The notes beneath the pieces are model-generated. The model did not search any database. It saw only the letters and a list, made by a program, of their open reading frames with translations, and had not been told where the DNA came from. Source: Psoroptes ovis (lineage: Eukaryota > Arthropoda > Arachnida > Sarcoptiformes > Psoroptidae). From it: a stretch of 64,000 nucleotides of DNA. A program made the position numbers and the translations under genes. The stretch covers positions 496,001-560,000 of the forward strand of contig PQWQ01000027.1 in assembly GCA_002943765.1 (NCBI GenBank), in the 5' to 3' direction. Positions within the stretch are counted from its first letter, which is position 1. The number at the start of each line of letters is the position of its first letter. Of this stretch, positions 37,003-48,960 are shown piece by piece.

Positions 37003-40000
37003 ACCAAAGATTTCGCTCACAAACTCACAATTTCAATGCAAATACATTCAGAGCCAAATACACAGCTCAAAAAAAAAAAAAAAAAAATCCATTTTCCAAC
37101 ATTATCAACCCATTAAACCCCATTTAAAACATTTAAGAAAATTTTAATTGTAAATTTTTTTAGTTCTCATAATCATTTTCATTTTTTGGGCCAAGAATCA
37201 CATCGAAGAAGATAATGCTGCTGATGCTGATGATGAGAATTTTGAATTCAAACTAAAAATGATGAAAAATCCATTATCATTCACTTAATCTTAATGGATT
37301 CATCAACAGCAGCAGCAGCAGTAAACACATTATGATGTGATGTGTTTGTGTGTGTGTGAATTATGGGTCATTGTAGAAACAATGTTATCACATACAAGCA
37401 CACCATAATCATTATCATTATCATTATCATCATTATTTGATGCATTTTCAGTTGATAATGTTTCATTTCTCCGAAATATTTTAAATCAATTTAAAATTCA
37501 ATGTTTCACTATGTGTTTCAATGTATTTTAAACGAGTGTGAAAACATGTGTTTTCAACAATTTTCGAAAACAATTGATACTGCAACCATTTAATGATGGA
37601 AAACAATTATCAATCATTATTTCGTATTGATTCATTTAAATAAAATCAATTCAACGCCATATATCTATAGTCTTTGGGTCTTAAATATCAATTAATAATG
37701 TTTTTCGAAACATTTTACGTTCATTCTTAAGTAAACGAATTGATTTTCGTCTAATTTTTGGCCGTATTTGGCCGAAAAATTTTATGAAAAATACTTTTTG
37801 AATGAAATCAGCGAAGAAATCGCAGAGAAATTCAAAATAGTTACAATGTTTCAATACAAATGTTTTACACCGCGTGTAAAATTTCAATTGACTTTTGAAA
37901 TATTCAAAGAAATTCATTTTGAGAAAAATGATTTTCATTGAATCAAATTTCAATTGTAAAAATGTGACAAATTGTCATTTGAAAGCTTCGTATTTAAAAT
38001 CAGCTTTTGAAAATGTGATTTCGCTGAATTCAACCAGATCAATTTCTATTCAATTCAAACGATAATTTGACAACAATTAACTGTTGTATTACACACAACA
38101 AAACACACCTGACAATTACAAAAATTCATTGAAAATACAAAAACCTTTTTGGGTGAATTGAAAAAAAAATGACAAAATCATACAAATATAATTATATCAA
38201 TTGACAATCATTGAAATCAAGTTTGAAATTGTCAACAAACAAACAACAAAAGTCAATGATTTCTTCACATATTAAGCATGGTATGCATTTGCATGTTACA
38301 TATATTTTCTCAATGCACACATACAAATCTCATTCAAATGTTTTGACTTTTTAAAAATTGGCGAGAAAAATTGTCAAATTTTTGACAAAATTGACAATTT
38401 AACATTATTTTCTCCATTTGAAAATCAATGAATTTTGTTCAATTTTGAACAATATTGGAACGTATTTATGGCTCGTAAATACGTTGGTTACATTGCAGCC
38501 AATGGTAAATGGAATGGTGCGAAAAACACCCTGAAAAATTGACCGGTCATTCAATTTTTGCAAATTGTCAAAATATACACAATTCATTCGTTCGGGTGTA
38601 AACAACACTAATAATAATTGATAATAATACGAATATTTTTTCCAATTATTTTCAATTGTTCATTGAGATTTTTTTTTATTTTGTTACAATGGTGATATAT
38701 GCTCGATGACATTTATAAGCGGTTTATATTGTCGTTTATATTCATTGGTACATTCATACATACATATGAATAATTGACATTTATTAGCGATCATTAAAAT
38801 ATTATTTAAAATATTCATAAAAAAATGTCCCATTCACAAATTGTATAATTTGATTATTTGTATGAATGATCCAATGAAACAAAAATTAAATTTGTTCCAT
38901 ATTTCCGAACAATTATTCTATTCAATAATTTTAAAATGTGTTAAATGACCGTATAAATGTTTAATTTAATTTTTGAAATTTTTTTCCCCATTCATTTTCA
39001 CCCATTGATAATTCATGTACCATTCACACATTAAGTGACAAAATACAATAAAATGGTGATAATAACAATCAAATAATAATGAAATATAAATATAAATAAC
39101 AAATGATCAAACAAAAATGAACAAAGACGAACCATGCATAAACAATATATATATCGATAATTCAATGTAATTTGAAATCATTGAATTATTCATTCATTCA
39201 TTCATGAAATGTGATATATATGAATGATCCATCCGTCCGTCCGTCTGTCCGTCATTCATAGATATTGTTACACACACATTTTCACGCTCCATATTTTCAC
39301 GCTTTTTCATTGATTCGCGTTTTATATATATTCACAAACAATGAACAATATGAATGAATGAAAATTGGTTCAAGTGGTTCAATGGTCTATTATCACTCAT
39401 ATATGAATTCAATTCAATTCAATATACCGATCATTTCAATGTGTGATTACAAATTCAATGTTTGTTATCACTAATTCAAACCATTTCTGGTCGTTCATTC
39501 AAAGCTTACGTGTGAAAATTGGCCCATCCACATATTCAATGATGACGATAGTTTTCATTCCTTTTTTGAATGTAGAAAATCAATTACATTGATCAAAATA
39601 ATAAAAATCAATCAATTTGTCGTCGTCGATGGATGGTCCTCGGTGATAACAACGATTGATGATCAATGATAATAAATAGTGAACAATTGATGATATATAC
39701 GAGATAATCGATTCGATTTATTTCTTTGAATTTCATGAAATTTCTCCCCGAGAATTCAATTGGCAAAAATGGCTGAAATTCTTCGGGGCCTTCTTTGGCT
39801 CCCAAAATAAGGGTGAAAAAAACCATATTTCAATCCATTGGATGAACATTGTTCAATGAGAGTCTTTTCAATGTTTATTTGATGATCCATTTCATTTTCA
39901 TTCATATTTTTCCTAGAAATAAAATTGAAAAATATTAATAAACAATGATAATAAAGATGATGATGATGAAAATATCATTTGTAAAAATAAAAATAAAATA

Positions 40001-40029
40001 AACTTGCAAAAAAAAAAGCAAAAAACAAA

Positions 40030-40210
40030 TTTTAAAATGCGCGCGCGTACTTTTGATTTGACAAAATTTTTTCAAAAAAACAAGGCGGAGCCAATCGAGA
40101 AGGCGAGGCTTATTGACGATTGATTTTCAATGCAAAAAGGTGTGTCTTTCACTGATTTGAGGCGGAGTTTCGAAAATTTTCCTCTATTTTAATTGGTCAA
40201 TTTTTTTTTT
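40030..40210. promoter_or_regulatory. Candidate promoter or regulatory block upstream of NKX6
   Basis: This block stands out from its surroundings. A GCGCGCGCG run lies at 40039-40047. A CCAAT box lies in GGAGCCAATCGAG at 40091-40095, followed by GGCGAGGC and later GAGGCGGAG. An inverted CCAAT (ATTGG) lies at 40192-40196. It is 1.3 kb upstream of the NKX6 start codon and could be the core promoter if the 5' UTR is long. This is inference from motifs only. Confidence 0.25.
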
Positions 40211-41538
40211 TAACTTCACTTATTAATTTATCATTGGTGCATTACTGTTTTTTTTTTTGTTCATTTATAATTTGGACCATTCAAACATTTTCATCAATTT
40301 TTCTGTGTGTAAAACTAATCATATTTTTTCTCTTCTTCTTATATTTTAACAAATATAAAATTAATATATTTTTACTTACATTTATTTGTGTGTGTGTGTT
40401 TAAAGTTGATTACGAGAAAAATCCAATAATAATTTCATAGAAATAATAATGGAAAAATATATTTAAAATTCCTCCGAAAATACATGCACCCAGATCAATG
40501 ATAATAATAATAATAATAATGGCAATATCATTGCCATTTACATCATCAAATATTGTGAGTGAATGATGATGATGCTTAACAAACGATAACAATATTGTTC
40601 CAACATTTTTTTTATTATTAAGAAGCAAACAAATGATTTCAATTGAAAAATAATCAAAAATAATACGACCAACGACAATGATTTATAGTCGATTCGACAT
40701 AAATGGTACATCATCATTGTATATAGTTTTGGTGATATATATGAGTATTTCCAAGTCATTTTTCGTTGCTCATTTGAAATACCATTCGTAATCTAGGATC
40801 TAGTTGGAACCTATGGACATTCTCTTTGCTCGATGATCTACGCAAGTAAACTTTGAAGAGCAGAGAGAAAGCATCAATAGAAATGAATTGAACTGAATTA
40901 AACGATCATAGCCATATTATTCGTTTGATGTTGTTGTCGCTCGCTGTTGATTTATAGTGAAATAATAATAATCAAAATAATAATCATGATCATGATCATT
41001 ATTTTTCATCATCATCAATATGATCATTAAAGATGTATTTATGATTATTATGATTCATTTATATTTTTGATAACAATATTTGTGTATGACTTCTTCGAAA
41101 TAAGTGAAAACTTAGGAAAAACTTTTTGAATAAGAAAAAACATTTTCAAAAACTGTGTATTGGATATAAGTGTATGTGTATGTGTGTTCCATTTACGTAT
41201 TACACAACGCAATAATTCAGGGTTCATATAATCATATCATCATCATCATCATCAATGATCATCATGATCATCAATGATCATCAATGATTCAATGAATTCA
41301 TCATTAAAATCACCGTTGATTGAAAGCCATCACCAATTGAAAGTCAAGTGATATCATCATTATTTGATCATTGATATTTTATGATTCAAAATTCAGTTTG
41401 TTTTAGTGAATTATGAATTTTCGGTGAAATTTTGATTCGAATATTTGTGGAAATTCCAACGAATTCCCCCGAATATCAACGAATTTCAACAAAGTTCAAG
41501 GTGTATCATTAAAATTATCAATCGAATTTGTCATTTCA

Positions 41539-43488
41539 TTGAAAGTCATGATTAAATTTGATTCAATTACCACATCATCATCATCGACCAAATCGAATCA
41601 TTCTAGTCCAATAATCAACGATCACAATAATCATCATCAATTGAAAACATATCCATCGACGATTTCATCGGCAAAATTAATTGATTCATTTTTATCATTC
41701 ATAAATTACAGTAACCGTTCGAATTTGAATAAATTGAACCCTAATACGGGAACCTTGTCCGAATTAAACACGAATCATAAATCAATGAAAATGTCTGCAA
41801 TTAATTCATCATCATCGTCATCGTCATCGTCTTCGTCTTCATCATCATCTTCATCAGCGTCATCATTGATTGATGATGGTAACAACGATGTTTATCATAA
41901 TCATAACCAACAAAATTTGATGAATAATCAGCAGCAACAACATTCATCCATTGTGTCCGATATTTATGAACATTTTAATGATAATAACCACCATAATCAT
42001 AAATATTCGATATCAGATTCATCATCGACCGATACCACCGCATCATCGCTGATGAATTCAATGATCAACGCATCAACAGCGACGACGACAAGTACAAAGG
42101 CATCAGCAGCAGCCACAACGACAACAGCTTCATCAGCGGCTTCAACTACGACCACGACATCAGGTACATCATATTTTATCAATGATATACTGAATAGGCC
42201 AGCCAATCTGATCGCAAATAGCAATAATTTGATATCATCATCGTCATCATCAAGTATTAAATCATCATCAATGAATAATACGAATCAAGTTGATCAATGT
42301 TTTAATATTGCTGCGGCAGCTGCAGCAGCTGCGGCCGCGGCCACAGCGGCCAATGTTAACAACAATAACAATAGTATCGTCAGCAATCATCATCATACGA
42401 CAACAAATAATCGTGTGGCAGCTATCGGTGGAATGAATAATACGAATAATAAAATAAATAATACATTAAATGATCAATTATCAGCTCGGCATTTGTATGC
42501 AGCATGGCCAACCACGGCAATGGTACAAAATTCAAATTTGTGGCGTGAAAGATTTGCGAATGCAGGTATGTTGATTCGAAATTCGAATTCGAATTCTTTT
42601 TGTTGATCATCGAATTTCATTCGATTTTCGAATTCCAAAAAAAGTATCACAATCATGTCATCATACATTGGATAAAGATGGTAAGAAAAAACATACACGA
42701 CCAACATTTTCTGGTCATCAAATTTATGTGCTGGAAAAAACATTTGAACAAACTAAATATTTAGCTGGACCTGAACGATCAAAATTGGCATATGCATTAG
42801 GAATGTCTGAAAGTCAAGTTAAAGTAAGTTGAGAAATAATTTTTTTTGAAAAATCATTTGAATTTCACAACGATAGATGGCGTACTAACATGAATGATTT
42901 TTGAATTTTTTTTTTTGAATTTTCTAATAGGTTTGGTTTCAAAATCGACGAACTAAATGGAGAAAAAGGTAACTGAATTTCAAGAAATTAATTAAAAATA
43001 ATTAATTAATTATGATATCATTGAACAAACAACAATGCAGACATGCAGCTGAATTAGCAACAGCAAAGAAAAAAAATGCAGCAAATATGGCAAACAATAG
43101 CCTTACATCATCATCAACAATGAATGGTCGTCGTAGTACGACAACAGCAGCAGCAGCATCAACGACAACAACAACACATTTATCGTCATCATCATCATCA
43201 CTACAAGATGATGATATTGACGATGATGATGATGTGGAAGATGATGAAGAATTGGATGATGATGAATACAATAGCTCAGATGATCATGAAGAAGTGATTG
43301 ATATGAACAATGACGAACAAACAACAACAACAGCGACAAATAAACATCATCATCATCATCAACCTATTACTCATCAACAACTACAACATCAATTACAGCA
43401 ACAACAACAACAACATCAGCTACAGCAACAACAACAAATGCTCAAATCAAATGTTAAAAGGCATGGAAATTTTTTTGTACCAAGTTAA
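41539..43488 (+). CDS. NKX6: NK6-class homeobox transcription factor (NKX6 / HGTX)
   Basis: A DNA-binding repressor that patterns the ventral nerve cord, motor neurons and gut or endocrine tissue in animals. Exons: 41539-42565, 42645-42823, 42931-42968 and 43041-43488, 563 aa. The N-terminal half is Ser-, Asn- and Ala-rich with long homopolymer runs. An EH1/Groucho-binding motif sits near residue 210 (YFINDILNRP, compare GINDILSRP in vertebrate NKX6). The homeodomain spans about 356-416, starting LDKDGKKKHTRPTFSG and with the NK6-type helix EQTKYLAGPERSKLAYAL. An intron falls between QVK and VWFQNRRTKWRKR. The post-homeodomain HAAELATAKKK is also NK6-type. The C-terminus is acidic, His- and Gln-rich. 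It is about 16 kb from its upstream neighbour. Confidence 0.95.
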
Positions 43489-45094
43489 AGCTATGAATGA
43501 ATAAATTTGATGGTTGAAAAGCTCAAAAATGGAAACTTATGTGTGCAATAATTAATAAATCAACCATTAATCATCGATACATTTCGGAATCTAAACAAAT
43601 TTCTCCAAAAAAAAAAAAAAAAAATATTTTTCTATTCACATGGCTAACATATTGGTGGCTTCCAATCACAATTATTGAAGCAAAAAATTTTGAACAAATC
43701 TTGTGTAAAACACTTCTGCAAAATATATATTCAATAATCTCATCAAATAATTCTTGTTTTTATCAAATAACCGTCAAGTAATATTTCAAGTAATTGAATC
43801 AAATTTTATAGTCAAAATACGAATTCAAATTAATGAAATTCAGCCCTGTCATTTCCAATTTTAAATTTGTAAATTATCAATTGTCAATAATCGATCAATC
43901 GAAAAAAAAAAATAGTAATTTTAATTTTAAAAATAAATAAAATTTTTAGAAATTTTATTTATAAATCATATTTATGGAATAAAAAAACAACAACAATTGA
44001 AATTTTGATAATTATTCGTATTAAATGAGTTAATTGTGTTGATTATGTTCGTGATTTGTTTTTGTTTCCAAGATTCGAGATGAGAAACAAACAAAACTCG
44101 TTTCATTAGTTTTCCCACATTGAACAATGGTTCAATTATTATCATCATCTAAATAATGACATAATTATCATTAATTAAACAAAGAAAATAATGATAATTA
44201 TCGGCGATAATTACGATCAAAAAAATACAATACGATTCATGAATAAAATTGAATCATTTTTAAAATTTTTTGAAAATCTTAAAAATCTCTGAGAAAACGA
44301 AAACATCTAATTAAACTCTTATTATATTGAGTACCATCTCATAAACATCTCTGTGCAATTGAATGTATGCATGCATTCACTTTTTAGTTTGTTTTGTGTT
44401 GCATGATTACAGCCATCATCATCATCATTATTATTATTATTATTATCAAAAGCTATTTTTAGTTTTATTAAATCAAAAAATTTATATCAAAATTTTCGTT
44501 CCTGGTTTTTAATTCACATTAATATTTGAATCTTAAAGGATGGAAGAGAAATCTTAAATAAATTTTTCCCGTTTCATTTCATTCAAATTAAAATAAAAGT
44601 GAGAAAAATCAAAATACAAATGGATGATAATAGATCATTTCAATTCATTCATTCATTCAGCAGGCTGTTCACTTGTTTTGACAGAAATGGAAATGAGGAC
44701 ATATATTGTGGTAACAAGAAGATAGACAGATGATGATGATGATGATCGAATGAAAAGCATCATTTTTTTTGAAAAGTATATTATATACTGATTTGGAAAC
44801 ATCAAACCATCAACCATCATTCATTCATTCATTCATTCATCAAGAACATTGAACAATTGAATTTCAATGAATCAAAATATCCATTGTTTTCATTCTTGAA
44901 ATGTTTAATTTAGTCAACTCATTCATTGAAATTATTGTAAAATATATATGATGTAGTAGTTGTGGATGCCTTAATGAATTTGAATCAACATACAATCCAA
45001 AATTGTTGAATTGTTCTTGTGATTGAAAATTTGATCAAATTTGGTGAATTAATTCGTTAATTTGATGATTGTGTCTGATAATAAATATTGAAAA
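43489..45094. other. Intergenic region, NKX6 to SOD-like gene
   Basis: A 1.6-kb AT-rich spacer with the NKX6 3' UTR (AATAAA just after the stop, near 43499) and the promoter of the next gene. It contains GAT and ATT microsatellites (44420-44450, 44730-44745) and (CATT)7 at about 44818-44841. I see no gene. Confidence 0.5.
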
Positions 45095-47181
45095 ATGTAT
45101 TGTATTAAATCATTACCGCCATCATTATTGATCATATTATCAATTTTAATCAACAAAATAATCCATTCAACAACATCGACGAATGATCAATCATCACAAA
45201 TATTAATAAATAGTTTGATAGCACGTTTTCAATCAAACGGTATTCGTGGTTATGTATTGTTCACTGAAACAAATCAATCATCAACATCGATATCGACAAA
45301 AATATTTGATAATGATCAAAATAATGAAACATATAGCTGGAAAGTATATAATATTGGCTATATGATTGATAATAATAATTGTAATATAAATAATAATATT
45401 TTCCTAAATTTCGATTTGACATTATTAATGGATTCAATTGAACCAATACGACAAAATATATTCAATGTACAATTGAATTTCGTAACTGGTGAACATTCAT
45501 TTCTGGGCAAGACATTAGTATTGAAAGGTAATAAAAGTGGCCGTATGTCATGTGCAATTATATTACCGTTTGAAAATAAATCAACATTTGTTTCATATTT
45601 TCATTCGAGCAAAATAAATGGTATTGTTTATTATCTCCAGAGTGGTAATATGTTTAGTATTATTTCTAGTTTACATTATCTATCACCGTTGATGAAAACA
45701 TCATTTTATGAATGGAATTTAATTTCAATCAACAATGATGATTCCAATTATCAACAACCATCAAAACCGAAATTATCGGCCAAATTATATGATAATTTCT
45801 ATGAAAATGAGATAAATAATTGTAAAAATTTGACAGGTGATGATAATGTCAAAATTTTGCTGAAAAGTGTAGGTTCCACTGTGATTATGTTTGTAATTTT
45901 TGATTAATTTGAAATTTTCCTCATATTTTATAGTCAGAAACAAATCAAATCAGTGTTTCAAGTGAATCATCAACGTTAAACAGTAGAAGTTATATTAATC
46001 TATTAAATGTACCACAATTGATAATGGAAAAAAGTTTATATTTAATATTACGTAATAATAATAATGATGAAGATATGGTTTGTGCATCAATCAATCGAAT
46101 ATTGTCAAGAAAAACAATAGCAAAATTCAATGATAATGATCAACAACTGATTGGACAAGTAATGTTTTCACAAGAAAGTCCTATCGATCCAACATTAGTC
46201 GATATTGAATTGAAAGTGAATAAATATGCATACAGCTACGGGATTGATGAGCTGCCAACAATTTCAAGAGCTGCTGAAGCACATAAAACATGTCCAAATA
46301 TTAATAATATTATATTCAATCCGACAAACATAAGTCCATTTTCGGTGCCTGTCGAAGGTTTAGGTACAAGTGATCAATATGCTATCGGTGATTTAAGTGG
46401 CAAATATGGTACATTGTTGCAAAAATCTGATGAAAAAATCAGTACAGTCGATTTCAATTTACCGCTGTTTGGCCCACGAAGTGTTGTTGGTCGTGCTTTA
46501 GTATTTTATGCACCGAACGGCACCACGATTGCATGTTCAAATTTAGAAATATTCGATGTTGAACAAACGGTAGCATTTGCGACATTCGATAAACCGATAC
46601 AAGGACAAATTATATTTAAACAATCGAAAAATCTTTGCCATGAAGATACAACCATATATTTCGAAATTTCACGTCCAAACGATAACGATAATGATTTAAT
46701 TACTTATAATCATGATTGGCATATTCATCATAATCCAATATTCACTGATAATAATTGGAGTACATCGAATTGTAATGAAACTGGTGAAATATTTAATCCA
46801 TATAATCGTACATTAGATTCGATTTATTATCGTGATTGTATTAATTTGAACACCGATAAATTCGGGATTAATAACGATCTTAATGATAAAAGTAATTCGA
46901 ATAAAAATGGAGTTAACATCAATACGAATAATTTAATTACATGTATTATTGGTGATATGTCAAGAAAATTATCAACAATCGATATATTACCATATAAAAT
47001 TAATGATAATGGTGATATTAATTTGAAAAAATATTATTTTATCGATACACATTTACCGTTATGTGGACCAAGCAGTATTATTGGTAAATCAATACAAATC
47101 AACGGTGCAAATCATTCTAATGAATCAATCGCTTGTACTAATATTGTATTATTTGAAAATGATGATCAAGATTATAATTGA
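45095..47181 (+). CDS. Secreted protein with three degenerate Cu/Zn-SOD-like domains
   Basis: Two exons, 45095-45868 and 45934-47181, give 673 aa. The N-terminus is a signal peptide (hydrophobic LLIILSILINKIIHS after a short start). Three repeated units each end in a SOD-like segment: EHSFLGKTLVLK..RMSCAI, then PRSVVGRALVFYAPNGTTIACSNL, then PSSIIGKSIQI..ESIACTNI. These match the SOD 'CIIGRTLVVH ... ACGVI' region. Domain 2 also has DQYAIGDLSGKYG and domain 3 has HDWHIHHNP..CNETGEIFNPYN, like the SOD 'GFHVH ... GPHFNP' stretch. Several copper or zinc His positions are replaced (see findings), so enzyme activity is doubtful. It resembles arthropod multi-domain SOD-related extracellular proteins (Rsod-like). 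There are many N-glycosylation sites. Its stop is 106 bp from the convergent ADO stop. Confidence 0.75.
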
Positions 47182-47287
47182 TTGATTTAAAACAATAAAA
47201 TTTAATAAATTTTTTTTTCGATTAACTAAAACATTATTGATTGATTGATTGAAGAGAAAAAATCTTGATAAAAACAAATTAAGTCAA

Positions 47288-48175
47288 TCATAATTGAATA
47301 TTTGGACCATTATACGAAATTGTATCACAATAATAATCATTATTAGTTATAGTTTTAAATAACCATGAAACTTTTTGATCTAATGTCTTATCATAGATTG
47401 TATCCAGATAATTATAAAAATAATTATCAGTATTTTGTGTATATGGTGGAGATATAATGTCGATCATTACTGCCGATGTCGTTAATGGTTTTATTTCATG
47501 TATATTACGATCGATTGGATTTAAAAAACCAATTTGATCATTATTATCATTATTATTATCTTGTGTATAACTGCCCAATTTGTGAGAATCATTATTTTGA
47601 CAACTACCAATTATACATTCACCATTATAAATACAAGGAACTAAAAATTTATTCGGAAAAAAATACAGATAAATAATCCAATGAAATGATGAACATTTAT
47701 TGACTCAATAATTACCTATTGAATTATAATCAGATTTCCTCACTTTTTCCAATATCTTTTCGGGTATTAATAAATTTGTATTATCAGAAATTTTCGTATA
47801 ACTTTTCACTGAAATACTACCATATAAACATTTGATAAAACCATGCATAAATGGATGATCATGTAATGGAATGAATGATCGTTGATGGCGAAAACCGAAT
47901 ACGGTCAATGAAAAATATTCATTTTCATAAATAGATGTATAAGCAATCGGTGCTTGATTATTGCCGCCATCATTTGACAAAGCATTCAAATCATAATTAA
48001 TATCATTCAATGTTAATTGTGAAAATAAATTCTTCAATCGAGAAACATTATGATCATCTAAAATTCGCGTTGAACAATTCGAGCCATTTGTTTTGATGAA
48101 TGTTGAAAATATTTTATTGGATAATTTACATAAATTTTGAACGATTGATGTGGCATTATTTGTGGTGGCTGTCAT
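47288..48175 (-). CDS. ADO: 2-aminoethanethiol (cysteamine) dioxygenase
   Basis: A non-heme iron thiol dioxygenase that oxidises cysteamine to hypotaurine and N-terminal Cys of proteins as an oxygen sensor (Cys/Arg N-degron pathway). Two exons, 48175-47716 and 47640-47288, give 270 aa, the same as human ADO. The cupin core holds YFSLTVFGFRHQRSFIPLHD followed by HPFMHG, with iron ligands H105 and H107, then KCLYGSISVKSY. The third ligand is H201 in DRNIHEIKPL, followed by MIDIISPPY. The C-terminus matches the family only loosely. There is an acidic Asn/Asp insert at about 180-188. It is divergent from LETM1. Confidence 0.93.
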
Positions 48176-48788
48176 TTTTTCAAAATTTGAAAAAAATAAG
48201 TCAAAAATTTTGATTCATTCAGAAAAAATTTTTACTATTTTGAATCAGCTGATTTTTTCGGTAACCACTTTTATGAATCATACTCATCGGTGAATTTTTG
48301 ATATTTTTGATTCACAATTTTTTTTTCATTATCAAATTATCCAAACAAAATCAGCTGCCAAGTGTTTCTATATTTATATTTCCATTTCTTTTTTTTTTTC
48401 GTTATTTTAATTTTCAAAGATTTATTTTTTTATTTTTTTCATTTGATTCGGATGAATTTTTCCCATTAGTTTTGCTAATGTTTATTTTACTATGTAAAGT
48501 TGTCGTCACATTCACCTCGAAAATATGATTCACGGACACATTTTGATTGATATGATTGATTATGTTCAGTATTTGATTTATTATTTATAGGAAATGTTTA
48601 TTGCATCATTTAAATGATAAAATTGAACAATCACGTGTACAAAGCACCATTAATGTTTTGTTATATGTTTTGTTACAAATATGAGTTGAAGATATTATTG
48701 TCATAAATTAGTTGTGATTCTATTTTGTATGATTTTTTAGAAAGTTAAAATTTTTGAAAATTTTAAATTTATCATAATCAGGCCGAAA
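48176..48788. promoter_or_regulatory. Divergent intergenic region, ADO and LETM1
   Basis: A 613-bp gap between two head-to-head starts. It has T-rich runs at 48315-48460 and no obvious open frame with homology. It must hold both promoters. Confidence 0.45.
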
Positions 48789-48927
48789 ATGATTCTAAAA
48801 AAGCCATCATATAGCTTTCAACGTTTGACACATTCATATCGTTATCATAATCATCCACTAATACATAGATGTTCATCTAAATCACTGATTAATAATCACA
48901 ATAATTCACAAAATAATTATTCATGTT

Positions 48928-48960
<33 letters not shown>

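Larger units (their letters stand above)
26291..41538. other. 15-kb gene-poor region upstream of the NKX6 gene
   Basis: I find no convincing protein-coding exon here. Open frames are short and have no family signature, except a possible relic at 34076-34300. Listed separately: mariner-like elements (27049-27120, 27520-27593), foldback MITEs (28183-28305, 32796-32919) and a TTAA-flanked element (36847-37002). There are CA/TG, GAT, AAT and (CATT/CGTC) microsatellites, e.g. 29211-29224, 32963-32982 and 39230-39255. Islands with higher complexity and GC lie at about 29690-29840, 30770-30970, 33340-33490, 35640-35700 and 40030-40210. A long gap next to a developmental homeobox gene is typical of enhancer-rich DNA, but that is inference. 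Confidence 0.55.

Noticed and set aside
40981..41010. ATCATGATCATGAT palindrome near NKX6
   Set aside because: Part of the general ATG/ATC simple-sequence background also seen at 9670-9700 and 41230-41290; not distinctive.
26291..41538. Possible tRNA genes
   Set aside because: I looked for B-box-like GGTTCRANYCC sequences and cloverleaf-compatible arms and found none in the window; a tRNAscan-SE run would settle it.
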